Of a stretch of DNA of 26,856 nucleotides, positions 1 through 7,897 are shown piece after piece. The notes under the pieces were generated by a model. It saw only the letters and a program-made list of their open reading frames with translations. It made no database searches and was not told the DNA's origin. The stretch is from contig CAYTNY010000027.1 in assembly GCA_964439215.1 (NCBI GenBank), positions 1 through 26,856 of the forward strand. The letters run 5' to 3'. This DNA is from CAYTNY01 sp964439215. GTDB taxonomy: Bacteria; Oederibacteriota; PGYV01; CAYTNY01. Position numbers and translations under genes: made by a program. Each line of letters begins with the position of its first letter. Positions within the stretch are counted from its first letter, which is position 1.

Positions 1-271
1 GGGATAGGAAAGTGTCCTGAGGGAAACATAAATAACTGTATGAATTAAGTGTTCCTGTATGTGCAAAAAAAAAAGACTTTGATTCTATGAGGTGTTGCAA
101 TAAAACTTGCAATCCGGAAGAATATGCATTTTTAATTGCTGATTTTTTCTGACACTCTATGCTATAGGACGTTCCATAGAGCATTCCATGCCGTACGTTT
201 CATCCGCAATCCGTATATTTTTGGTTTAAAAATAAAAAAATCAAAACCAAACCCTCTCTCTAAACACTTCT
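1..271. other. Non-coding stretch, no gene recognised
   Basis: This AT-rich stretch lies downstream of the last gene of the glycosyltransferase cluster. I see no convincing coding region, tRNA or rRNA. It holds a perfect 7-bp inverted repeat (CTCTATG at 155-161, CATAGAG at 175-181, 13-base loop), a pair of TTGCAA palindromes (95-100 and 107-112) and a weak AT-rich inverted repeat (220-227 with 244-251). None is followed by a U-tract in an orientation that would make a standard terminator. Confidence 0.5.
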
Positions 272-1312
272 TCACTGGCTGTAATTATCTCTGTTTTTCA
301 TGCCGGCTTTGCCTGTTAGTTTTGCTTTTAAAAATGTCCATCCGTATATGAAAAGTGTTGCCTCACAAACAGGGACATGATAAATCCAGTATAATGCCGG
401 TTTTCGTATAAAACCTTTCACAGCCTGAAAAACAAGAGGTATAACCGCCGCGCAGTAAACGACAAACAAAAAAATACCTTTTAAAGGAAAACCACCCCAG
501 GGATAAGAACGCTGTCTTTCTTTATTAAAAAAAAGATAATCACTTATCCTGCGGTGCTGTTTTTTCATGAACGAACTCAGTTTTGGAGCATATATATGTA
601 TAATGCCTGTTTTAACCTTTACAAATTTACGGTTCCCGTTCTTGAGCATTTCATAAACAACATCAATATCAAACATATACGGTTTATAATTTACTTTTTT
701 AAGCAGATCTTTTCTTAAAAATGTTCCATTGGCGCCGATCGTGGGTATTTTCTTTTCCTCAAGAGTCACTTTGATATATTCATCTGTTTCCTCTTCCGCA
801 AGATCAAAACCGGTCCACTTCCCTGTTATAAAACTGTATCTGTCATAATTCCCTATAAAAAGACACAAAGGATCATTAACACCGGATGAAGCAAAATACT
901 TGGTAAGGGGCCTGTCCTTTTTTTCATAAACAAAATAAAGCGGCTCCGTGCCCATTATCTCCGGATCGTCCTCAAAAGGTTTTACCATTCCGGAAATAAA
1001 ATCAGGTCCCGGCATAATATTGTCACTGTCAATAAAAGCAAGTATACTTCCGTTTGCTTTGTCTATCCCCGCGGCCTTTCCCGCTTCTCCCGTTTTCAGG
1101 GGATTATCCGTTATAATTATGCTTATTTTTTCCGTATAGGACCTTACAATATCAAGAGTTTTGTCCTTTGAACCCGCATCAGACAGTATTATTTCCATTT
1201 TATTCTTCGGATAATCCTGATCCAAAACAGCATCAAGACACCGGGCTATAACTTTCTCCGAATTATAAACCGGTATTATAACCGATACAAAAGGGTTATC
1301 TGCGCTCCCCAT
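272..1312 (-). CDS. Family 2 glycosyltransferase with C-terminal membrane segments
   Basis: 346 aa, GT-A fold glycosyltransferase of family 2, expected to move a sugar from a nucleotide- or lipid-linked donor at the inner membrane face. The N-terminus has the usual beta-strand opening (VSVIIPVYNSE, residues 9-19), an LSDAGSKDKT nucleotide-binding loop near residue 43, and a DxD motif D95-S-D97 in FIDSD. Two hydrophobic segments after about residue 275 should anchor it in the membrane. It is the last of nine co-directional genes and starts 5 bases after the radical SAM stop codon, with AAGGA about 10 bases upstream of the ATG. Donor and acceptor cannot be read from sequence. Confidence 0.87.
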   Translation of the reverse strand: MGSADNPFVSVIIPVYNSEKVIARCLDAVLDQDYPKNKMEIILSDAGSKDKTLDIVRSYTEKISIIITDNPLKTGEAGKAAGIDKANGSILAFIDSDNIMPGPDFISGMVKPFEDDPEIMGTEPLYFVYEKKDRPLTKYFASSGVNDPLCLFIGNYDRYSFITGKWTGFDLAEEETDEYIKVTLEEKKIPTIGANGTFLRKDLLKKVNYKPYMFDIDVVYEMLKNGNRKFVKVKTGIIHIYAPKLSSFMKKQHRRISDYLFFNKERQRSYPWGGFPLKGIFLFVVYCAAVIPLVFQAVKGFIRKPALYWIYHVPVCEATLFIYGWTFLKAKLTGKAGMKNRDNYSQ

Positions 1313-1317
1313 GATCT

Positions 1318-2766
1318 TTATTTCCTTATCTTCATGAAATCCATAATATGCCCGCTTACTGCTTTTGCGGCTTTGAACAGAAACGACATATCGTCAACTG
1401 ACCTTATGGAAACTATCTGGCGGGCAATGAATCTCGGGGTCATAAACGACCGGTATATTGCGTTGCATTTCGCGACCACCTGTTCGGGTGTCATATCAGG
1501 AGTCTTAAACACAGGCTCCCTCATATCAAATTTTTCCCATTCTCCGAATTTAAATCTCAGCCGGTTGTTTTCCAAAGCCTGATCAAACAGGGGAGTTCCC
1601 GGATAAGCAGTCACAACCGTTGCCTGAAGCATATCCGCGAGTCCTTTATCAAGCAGTTTTCCGGCCATTTCAAGCGTTCTTGAGGCATCATCCGCGGTTT
1701 CCCAGGGATATCCCACCATTATGGTAAGATGCACGCCTATGCCGTTATCCTTTGCTATTTTGCAGCCTTTTTCAATATCCTCCACCTTGGTCCCTTTCTG
1801 AAGCATATCAAGGGTTTTCTGATTTGCCGACTCAAGGCCGAACTTCATAAGCCTGAAACCTGCTTTTTTCATCAATGGCGCGGTTTCAGTGTTCATATAA
1901 TCAAACCGGAAATTAGCGAGTAAAGATATCTTATAATCTCTTTCCATGATCCCTTCACAGAATTTTTTCAGCCAGGCGCCTCTGGGGAACGTTCCTGTAT
2001 CATCAAATACCTCTCTTATGCCGTATTTTTTCACAAGCATATCTATTTCCGCAAGAAGACTCTCAGGCGAACGGGTCCTGAACTTCGGAAAAAGCCCTGT
2101 CCAAGAACAGAAAGTGCACCTGCCCCAGGGGCAGTCTCTCCCGGTCATTGTGTATGTATAAGGTTTATATTTGAAGAATTTCTCTCCATAAAGCTTCCAC
2201 TTTGTAAGCTCCCGGTCAATAAAAGGAAGACTGTCAAGATCATGTTTGAGTTCAAATAAACCCGTATTTTTTATATCCTCCCCGTCCCTGTACCATATGC
2301 CTTTTTCAAGCGCTGCTTTTCCGGAAATATTATCCGCAATACTCAAAAGCATAAAATCATAGTCCCCGCCCGTTATCACATAATCAAACCCTGAATTCTT
2401 CATTGTTTCTTCGGGCATTGCGGTCACATGATCCCCCATTATTGCGGTTTTTACCCCGGGAAGCACCTGTTTGATCTTTTTCTCTATTTCCCAGTGCTGT
2501 TTAACAACAGCGGTCTTTGTTTCAATCGCGATCAAATCCGGTTTCTCGGCAAGCAGAAGCTTTTCATAATCTTCTTCGCTGATTTTTTCCGCTATAGAAT
2601 CATTGTACAGAACATCATATCCTTTTTCCTTAAGCAGCGTCGCGGCCGAAGCAGGAACCATCGGATATATAAATGAAGGATTATGAAACCACTGAAACTG
2701 GCGGTTTTGCCCCAGCGTCGGAGTGCCGGGCCCTTTCAGCGGCGGATAAGATACCATTACTTTCAT
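1318..2766 (-). CDS. B12-binding-type radical SAM protein
   Basis: 482 aa. Residues 1-150 look like the Rossmann-like B12-binding domain of this superfamily (opening MKVMVSYPPL, then PASAATLLKEKGYDV, then GDHVTAMPEETM). I see no DxHxxG cobalt-ligand motif, as is common in the superfamily. A radical SAM core follows. Its cluster motif is C212-PWGR-C217-TF-C220, which is CX4CX2C rather than the CX3CX2C usual in this superfamily. Downstream RTRSPESLLAEI and VFDDTGTFP resemble HpnJ-like and related methyltransferase or rearrangement enzymes. The ATG overlaps the preceding GT2 stop in an ATGA, so the two are translationally coupled. A role in modifying a lipid or sugar of this pathway is inferred from context; the reaction is unknown. 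Confidence 0.85.
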   Translation of the reverse strand: MKVMVSYPPLKGPGTPTLGQNRQFQWFHNPSFIYPMVPASAATLLKEKGYDVLYNDSIAEKISEEDYEKLLLAEKPDLIAIETKTAVVKQHWEIEKKIKQVLPGVKTAIMGDHVTAMPEETMKNSGFDYVITGGDYDFMLLSIADNISGKAALEKGIWYRDGEDIKNTGLFELKHDLDSLPFIDRELTKWKLYGEKFFKYKPYTYTMTGRDCPWGRCTFCSWTGLFPKFRTRSPESLLAEIDMLVKKYGIREVFDDTGTFPRGAWLKKFCEGIMERDYKISLLANFRFDYMNTETAPLMKKAGFRLMKFGLESANQKTLDMLQKGTKVEDIEKGCKIAKDNGIGVHLTIMVGYPWETADDASRTLEMAGKLLDKGLADMLQATVVTAYPGTPLFDQALENNRLRFKFGEWEKFDMREPVFKTPDMTPEQVVAKCNAIYRSFMTPRFIARQIVSIRSVDDMSFLFKAAKAVSGHIMDFMKIRK

Positions 2767-3776
2767 TTATTATTCACCTCTTCTCTGAGCCGGGGCGCAA
2801 AAATCCCTTTTAAAAAATACACCCCGTAATATAGATGCGTCATAAATATACCCGCGGCAGTAAAAAACGCGTATTTCAGTTTTTTCCCTCTTATCGCATC
2901 CGCCGCAAGCGCCAACAGATACAGAAATAACGGAACCGACCATATAAGCAGAATATCCCCGGAGAAAAGCAAGGGATAAACAAAACTCAAAAGATACATA
3001 ACAAAGAACGACGGCATAAAATAAGAAACCTTCAGCGATGTTTTCGGAAAACGCTTCACAAAATAGCCCCTGTGCTCCGCGTAGCTTTTCACCTGTTTTA
3101 AATGTCCTTTCGGAAACTCCCGCCGATGATGATATACGAGTACATCCGGATCATAGATTATTTTCATTTTAAGGTCCCGGATTATCTTAAGGCATATAAC
3201 AGTATCCTCGCCGGGCCAGAACTCCGTATTAAACCCCCCGATCTTATCCAGCACGTTTTTTCTTACTATAAGATTGCAGGATGGATAATCGTCAACTTCC
3301 CTTGCTTTTGCGGGAAAATACCTGTAAAAATACGCCCCGCCCCCAAGAAAGGATGAATATATGTAACCGCTGACTTTCCGCATAAACGAATCATTGCAGG
3401 GGGTAACAGCCGGACCGGCTGCGGCCGCGGCATTTTCATCCGCTTCAAAGATTTCAACAGCTCTTTTCATCCATGTCTTTGAGGGAAATACATCATCGTC
3501 AATAAACGCCACAATCTCCCCTCTCGCCTCTTTTATCCCGATATCCCTCTTGTCTCCGGGCGGTATATGGCCCGTTTTAATAATTCTTACATCAAATAAA
3601 TAGTCCCCTTCCGGCTTTTCTCCGTCATCCGGAAGCACCAGCACTTCCAGCCGGCTTTTATCAAAATCTATTGTATTCATATGAGCAAGGGACTCTCTTA
3701 TGTAATCATTTATCTTTTTCACGGGTATAACAACGCTCACCTTTATGTCCATGCCGTCTGATTCATCCTTTCGCAT
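2763..3776 (-). CDS. Family 2 glycosyltransferase, membrane-associated
   Basis: 337 aa. Residues 11-20 give the GT2 opening (IKVSVVIPVK), ARGEIVAFIDDDVFP carries the metal-binding D93-D94-D95, and PGEDTVICLKI matches the acceptor-side ED motif of this family. The C-terminal 100 residues hold about three hydrophobic helices, the last containing HLYYGVYFLKG, a signature often seen at the end of membrane-bound GT2 enzymes. The start is uncertain: ATG at 3776 has only a weak ribosome site, and the ATG at codon 9 (3752) is an alternative. Its stop overlaps the radical SAM start. Probably an elongating transferase of the same glycan pathway. Confidence 0.86.
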   Translation of the reverse strand: MRKDESDGMDIKVSVVIPVKKINDYIRESLAHMNTIDFDKSRLEVLVLPDDGEKPEGDYLFDVRIIKTGHIPPGDKRDIGIKEARGEIVAFIDDDVFPSKTWMKRAVEIFEADENAAAAAGPAVTPCNDSFMRKVSGYIYSSFLGGGAYFYRYFPAKAREVDDYPSCNLIVRKNVLDKIGGFNTEFWPGEDTVICLKIIRDLKMKIIYDPDVLVYHHRREFPKGHLKQVKSYAEHRGYFVKRFPKTSLKVSYFMPSFFVMYLLSFVYPLLFSGDILLIWSVPLFLYLLALAADAIRGKKLKYAFFTAAGIFMTHLYYGVYFLKGIFAPRLREEVNNK

Positions 3777-3783
3777 CTTTTAT

Positions 3784-4515
3784 TCAGTCTTTTTTATCAT
3801 AATATCTTTTTATACGCAGCCTGTAAAATACCGCCCCGGTATCCCACAGCATTTTAAATATAAGCTTCGGGGATATATGCCCGTATTTGCCTTTATAGTC
3901 AACAACGACCGGAGCTTCGGATATTTTAAATCCGTAATAATGAATAAGTATCAGGAGTTCCAGGTCAAAAGCATATCTTTTGATCAGAACTTTATGAAAC
4001 ACTTTTTTCAGCACTTCTGCCCTGAAAAGTTTTATGCCTGTCTGTGTGTCGCGCAGCGGCAGTCCGAACATTATCTTGACAATAAAAAAATAAACCGCTG
4101 ACATAACTCTTCTTTTAAGCGGATAATTCAAAACAGAATCAGGATGTCTTTTTGAGCCTATCACCGCATCCGCATTTTCTTTTTTCATAACCTCAAAAAG
4201 AGCCACAAACTGCTCGGGGTGTATGTCAAGATCCCCGTCCAGAAACATTACAAGGTCACCCACCGAATTGTCAAAGGCCCGTCTTAACGCTTCGCCCTTG
4301 CCCTCGTTCTTTTCAAGTTTAATCACTTTTATATGCTCTTTCCCCGCCTCAAGAGCTTTATCATAAGTCATATCCGCGGACCCGTCATCCACAACAACAA
4401 TTTCATAATCTATGCCCAGGTCCTTAAAATAAGCGTCTGTTTCCAGAATATTCGCGGCGGCTTTCAGCCCTTCGTTATACATCGGCATTAAAACCGAAAG
4501 TTTTTTTTGTTTCAA
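3784..4515 (-). CDS. Dolichyl/polyprenyl-phosphate glycosyltransferase-like GT2
   Basis: 243 aa, close in plan to DPM1-type synthases that load a sugar onto a polyprenyl phosphate. Visible features are SVLMPMYNEG (7-16), VVDDGSADMT (41-50), EKNEGKGEALRRAF (68-81) and the metal site FLDGDLD with D93 and D95. I see no obvious C-terminal membrane domain. The start is TTG: its TTG overlaps the flippase stop in a TTGA, and AAGGAGA (4524-4530 on the complement) lies 8 bases upstream. The next ATG (codon 10) would remove the first beta strand. A lipid-linked sugar made here could serve the GT-C-like Agl23 or DUF2298 proteins on the outside; that link is inference. Confidence 0.86.
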   Translation of the reverse strand: MKQKKLSVLMPMYNEGLKAAANILETDAYFKDLGIDYEIVVVDDGSADMTYDKALEAGKEHIKVIKLEKNEGKGEALRRAFDNSVGDLVMFLDGDLDIHPEQFVALFEVMKKENADAVIGSKRHPDSVLNYPLKRRVMSAVYFFIVKIMFGLPLRDTQTGIKLFRAEVLKKVFHKVLIKRYAFDLELLILIHYYGFKISEAPVVVDYKGKYGHISPKLIFKMLWDTGAVFYRLRIKRYYDKKD

Positions 4516-5771
4516 AAATCTGTTCTCCTTTTCGTTTTTATTCCAAGGCTTATCAGCGACGCGGCAAGTATAACAAGATTAACAATAAATAATATTGCCA
4601 GCACCTGAAAAAAACTGCCGTGAAAAAACCACAACAATGCCGCATATGCCATTATACCCGCAAACATTATATATATGAAGGTATATTTTTGAACCGCCAG
4701 CGAATAATTGATAACAACATTAAAAAGAACCAGAGGCAGAATCGCGGCTCCAAAGACTTTTACGACTCCCGATATTTCATAATATCTGCCTCCTCCCGCA
4801 AGCATCCATATAACAAAATCCGGAAGAAAAAAACAGAATGCTATCCCTATCGCACTTATCCCGGCTGTAAGCGCCAGCCCTTTATAAAGCATTTTTATAG
4901 TATCCCTGTTCAGTTCATGCTGCTCGGATACTTTCGGAAAAAGCGTCATCACAACGGCACCCGGAAAAAACAAAAACGCCTTTCCCACAATGGATGTAAC
5001 GGCATAGAAACCCGCCTCCTCCCGGGAATAAAAATGCTTTACCATAATAAGATCAAGATAACTCAAAACAGAAAGGCCCAGCATTGAGAAAAAAACCGGG
5101 AAAGCGTATTTAAAAAGTTCTCTTTTTGTTATCACATCCGCATTTTCCTCTTTATACCTGAAAATAAACGAAAGGACCGCAAAACCCGCGGCAAACGCGC
5201 AGAGAGCCGAGAAAAACGAAGCTCCCATTGCCCCTCTGACTCCCCATCCAAACCATATAAAAAGAAAAAGAAACACGATCCTCAGAACCGCGTCAATAAT
5301 AAGATTTGCCCCGAGCCCGATAAATTTCTGCAGCCCCTGCAGGATCCCTCTTACCACCGGCATCAAAAGAGACGCTATGGATATCATCCCGAGAATATAC
5401 ACGAGTATTTTATCATCTATGTTCAGAAACGTCCCCAGCAAATCCGCGGTTAAAAAGAAAAAAACAAAATATCCCACACCCAGAAAAAAGAACCATTTTG
5501 AGGCTTTTTTAAAAAGATGCTCTATGCTCCCGAATCTTTCATGCGCCTTGAAAACCGCTGTTTTCTTTGCCAGTGTAAGCTGTAGAGAAACAGCGGGCAT
5601 GCTGACGATAACAAGAAGGCCCAGCATCGCCGCAAGAATTCCGTATCCTTCCGGGCCCAGACTGCGTGTAGCGTACATATGGAACCCGAAATTGGATAAA
5701 TTCACAATACTTGTAGCTGCAAACATTATGATGGAATCTTTTAAAAGCGCGTCCTTTTTATCCGCCTGCAA
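4512..5771 (-). CDS. Wzx-like oligosaccharide flippase (MATE/MOP superfamily)
   Basis: 419 aa, almost wholly hydrophobic with roughly 12 membrane helices. It opens with DSIIMFAATSIVNLSNFGFHMY-type sequence, followed by TRSLGPEGYGILAAMLGLL, the typical start of polysaccharide-biosynthesis flippases. It would carry a lipid-linked glycan across the inner membrane. The only in-frame start after an upstream stop is TTG at 5771; GGAAGG (5780-5785 on the complement) is 8 bases away, which supports it. An internal ATG lies around codon 16. It sits directly between the NHL genes and the polyprenyl-phosphate GT2. Substrate is unknown. Confidence 0.87.
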   Translation of the reverse strand: MQADKKDALLKDSIIMFAATSIVNLSNFGFHMYATRSLGPEGYGILAAMLGLLVIVSMPAVSLQLTLAKKTAVFKAHERFGSIEHLFKKASKWFFFLGVGYFVFFFLTADLLGTFLNIDDKILVYILGMISIASLLMPVVRGILQGLQKFIGLGANLIIDAVLRIVFLFLFIWFGWGVRGAMGASFFSALCAFAAGFAVLSFIFRYKEENADVITKRELFKYAFPVFFSMLGLSVLSYLDLIMVKHFYSREEAGFYAVTSIVGKAFLFFPGAVVMTLFPKVSEQHELNRDTIKMLYKGLALTAGISAIGIAFCFFLPDFVIWMLAGGGRYYEISGVVKVFGAAILPLVLFNVVINYSLAVQKYTFIYIMFAGIMAYAALLWFFHGSFFQVLAILFIVNLVILAASLISLGIKTKRRTDF

Positions 5772-5791
5772 TTACATAACCTTCCGCACGA

Positions 5792-6856
5792 TCATTCAAA
5801 AACAGGGCGTATTTTCACGATGCTGCCTTTTGAAGTCTCGGACACATATATATTCCCGTCTTTATCCGCGGCAATTCCCAGCGGATTATTAAAAAGAGGC
5901 TTTCCGTCTGTATTATTTTTTATGGTGCCTATATATTTGAATTTAGGATCCTTTGTATCATAAACCCATATATCCTGTGTTCCGGAAGAAACAGCATAAA
6001 GATAATCCCTTGAATCCACGGCTGTCATGGGCCACATGGGAGAAGCTGTTTCCCATCCCTTTACATTTATCTGCGCGGCCGGCTGAAGATCCGATGTCAA
6101 AACCATTATTCTCCTGTTGCCCGGATCCCCCACGTACAGTCTTTTTTGAGAATCAAACGCAAGCCCAAACACTTCCCGGAAGTCGCCGAATGCCTTGCCT
6201 CTTTCTCCGTAAGGCTTGCCTATACGGTTAAATTCCGTATCAAACCTGTGTATCCGTGATGTGCCCGTGTCCGCAACAAATACCATACCATAGGCATTAA
6301 CCGCAACATTCCTGGGGCTGTAAAAACCGCCCGCGGTCCCCCCTATACTCTTTAAAAATTTCCCGTCCTCTGTAAACTTCTGTATTCTGCCGTTCCATGA
6401 ATCAGCCACATAAACATTGTTTTCGCCGTCAACACCCACGCCCGACGGTTCTTTAAACTCTCCTTCGTCCTCGCCTTCACTGCCCCAGCTCAAAACCGGT
6501 TCTCCGTTAAGCCTGTATTTTACAATTCTTGAATTTTTCTGATCCACAACATACAAATGCCGGTCAGAAGATACTGCCAAGCCTCTGGGCGTGTTAAGCG
6601 GCCCCCCTTTATCAGCGCCTGAAAATTCCGTTATTTTCTGCGCTTTTATATACTTCACCGGATCGCTTCCCTGTGTTTTAGCGAACATTATTACTCCCGC
6701 GATCACCGCCAGTATAATAAGAAGCCCGAAATAATTAACTCCGCCCTTTTTCTTCTTTTTCCCGCTTTTCTTTTTTGTTTTTTTCTTTTTCACCGTTTTC
6801 TTTTTTACCGCGGGCTTTTTCGCGGTTTTTGCTTTTTTTGCTTTTTTTGCCGCCAT
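5792..6856 (-). CDS. Membrane-anchored NHL-repeat beta-propeller with poly-lysine N-terminus
   Basis: 354 aa. Residues 1-39 are extraordinarily basic (22 lysines, with Ala, Thr and Pro, like histone H1 or AlgP tails). One membrane helix follows (about 41-59), then about six NHL blades to the C-terminus. Blade signatures include LNTPRGLAV, HLYVVDQKNSRIVKY, EGEFKEPSGVGVD, NVYVADSWNGRIQKF, MVFVADTGTSRIHRF and NIYVSETSKGSIVKI. The positive-inside rule puts the lysine tail in the cytoplasm and the propeller outside. AAGGAGG is 7 bases before the ATG. Paralogous to the gene just upstream. NHL propellers bind proteins, RNA or ligands; no catalytic role can be claimed. Confidence 0.85.
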   Translation of the reverse strand: MAAKKAKKAKTAKKPAVKKKTVKKKKTKKKSGKKKKKGGVNYFGLLIILAVIAGVIMFAKTQGSDPVKYIKAQKITEFSGADKGGPLNTPRGLAVSSDRHLYVVDQKNSRIVKYRLNGEPVLSWGSEGEDEGEFKEPSGVGVDGENNVYVADSWNGRIQKFTEDGKFLKSIGGTAGGFYSPRNVAVNAYGMVFVADTGTSRIHRFDTEFNRIGKPYGERGKAFGDFREVFGLAFDSQKRLYVGDPGNRRIMVLTSDLQPAAQINVKGWETASPMWPMTAVDSRDYLYAVSSGTQDIWVYDTKDPKFKYIGTIKNNTDGKPLFNNPLGIAADKDGNIYVSETSKGSIVKIRPVFE

Positions 6857-6878
6857 TCTTATACCTCCTTAAACCTTA

Positions 6879-7835
6879 TTATTTATCCGTAAACGACACT
6901 AAACGCCCCGCCCCCGCATCTGTGACATATATTTTTCCGTTCGTTCCCGCGGCCACGCCTATCGGGCACACGAACAAATCCTCTCCGTTTTCATCCTCTG
7001 CAAAAACTTTTTTATTTTTACCGTCCAAGTCATACCTTATAATCTGTCCTTCTGAAGAATCTGTTATATATATATATTTCCCGTCCGGTGAAACAGAAGC
7101 ATAAGGCTCCATAAGGCAGCCGTTCACGATCTGGCCCTTGTCCCATCCGTCCACCTTAAATTCTCCGGCGTATCCGCCTTCTTCGGTTATCTTCTGGACC
7201 CTGAAATTCAGCCTGTCCAGTATATAAATATACCCGTCCGGCCCCTGAACCATTCCAAAAGGCTCCATAAATTCCAATTCTCCGCTGCCTTTTGTGCCTA
7301 TTGTCATAAGATGCTCTCCGTCTTTTGAAAATTTTTCTATCTTGCCGTTCCCTGTATCCGCCACAAATATATTCCCGCTTTTTGCCGCCACAAGATCCCG
7401 CGGGCCCCACATACCTGTTTCCCTGCCGAACTCCATAATAAACCGGCCGGTTGCGGTAAATACCTGAACCCTTGAGTTCCAGGTATCACTGACATAAATA
7501 CTGCCGCCGGGCCCCAGATCTATTCCGCAGGGGTCTTTAAACTGTCCGGGGCCGTTTCCTTCCGAACCCCACGCAAGAATAAAACGCCCGTCAGGCCCGA
7601 ACTTCTGTATTCTGTTATTCTTTGAATCAACAACATAAACGCTTCCATCGCCTTTTGTATCAACCGCTATATCTCTGGGAGTTAAAAACGCTCCATCCTG
7701 AGCAGCGTCAACGTTTTGAGGCGTCTGCTTCCGGTTATCTCCTCTTACATTCTCCGTACTGAATTTATTAAATATAAGAATTATAATACAGAAAAACAGC
7801 ACTATGGATATAACGAGCTCCTGCCTTGAAATCAT
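6879..7835 (-). CDS. Membrane-anchored NHL-repeat beta-propeller
   Basis: 318 aa. One N-terminal hydrophobic segment (about 8-22), probably a signal anchor, then about six NHL blades: LTPRDIAVD, SVYVVDSKNNRIQKF, GPGQFKDPCGIDL, SIYVSDTWNSRVQVF, NIFVADTGNGKIEKF, YIYILDRLNFRVQKI, YIYITDSSEGQIIRY, KIYVTDAGAGRLVSF. It shares WGSEG, the blade order and a V-x-GW element in blade five with its downstream neighbour, so the pair look like a tandem duplication. GGAGG lies 7 bases before the ATG. Expected to work outside the membrane next to the Agl23 and DUF2298 proteins. Confidence 0.87.
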   Translation of the reverse strand: MISRQELVISIVLFFCIIILIFNKFSTENVRGDNRKQTPQNVDAAQDGAFLTPRDIAVDTKGDGSVYVVDSKNNRIQKFGPDGRFILAWGSEGNGPGQFKDPCGIDLGPGGSIYVSDTWNSRVQVFTATGRFIMEFGRETGMWGPRDLVAAKSGNIFVADTGNGKIEKFSKDGEHLMTIGTKGSGELEFMEPFGMVQGPDGYIYILDRLNFRVQKITEEGGYAGEFKVDGWDKGQIVNGCLMEPYASVSPDGKYIYITDSSEGQIIRYDLDGKNKKVFAEDENGEDLFVCPIGVAAGTNGKIYVTDAGAGRLVSFTDK

Positions 7836-7897
7836 ATCTTAACCTCCATAAAATAAGAAAATAACCGTTAACATCACTGCTTTATGATAAAAATAAT

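Noticed and set aside
155..181. Terminator hairpin
   Set aside because: The 7-bp stem has a 13-base loop and no U-tract on either strand side.
218..251. Rho-independent terminator of the glycan cluster
   Set aside because: The stem is 8 bp with only two G-C pairs around a 16-base A-rich loop; too weak to claim.
136..351. 71-codon plus-strand open frame near the window start
   Set aside because: No ribosome site, no family resemblance, and it runs into the antisense of the terminal GT2.
2110..2140. Sequencing insertion causing the CX4CX2C motif
   Set aside because: A one-residue gain would need exactly three extra bases; the surrounding radical SAM frame is intact, so I treat it as real pending alignment.
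4620..5087. 155-codon plus-strand open frame
   Set aside because: Antisense to the flippase. The Lys/Arg/Tyr-rich product is typical of a shadow of hydrophobic codons.
5377..5892. 171-codon plus-strand open frame
   Set aside because: It is wholly antisense to the flippase and NHL genes, has no recognisable domain, and its composition mirrors the real frames.
6738..6853. Frameshift or sequencing artefact producing the poly-lysine N-terminus
   Set aside because: The frame is continuous through the membrane helix into the propeller and begins at an ATG with AAGGAGG at ideal spacing.
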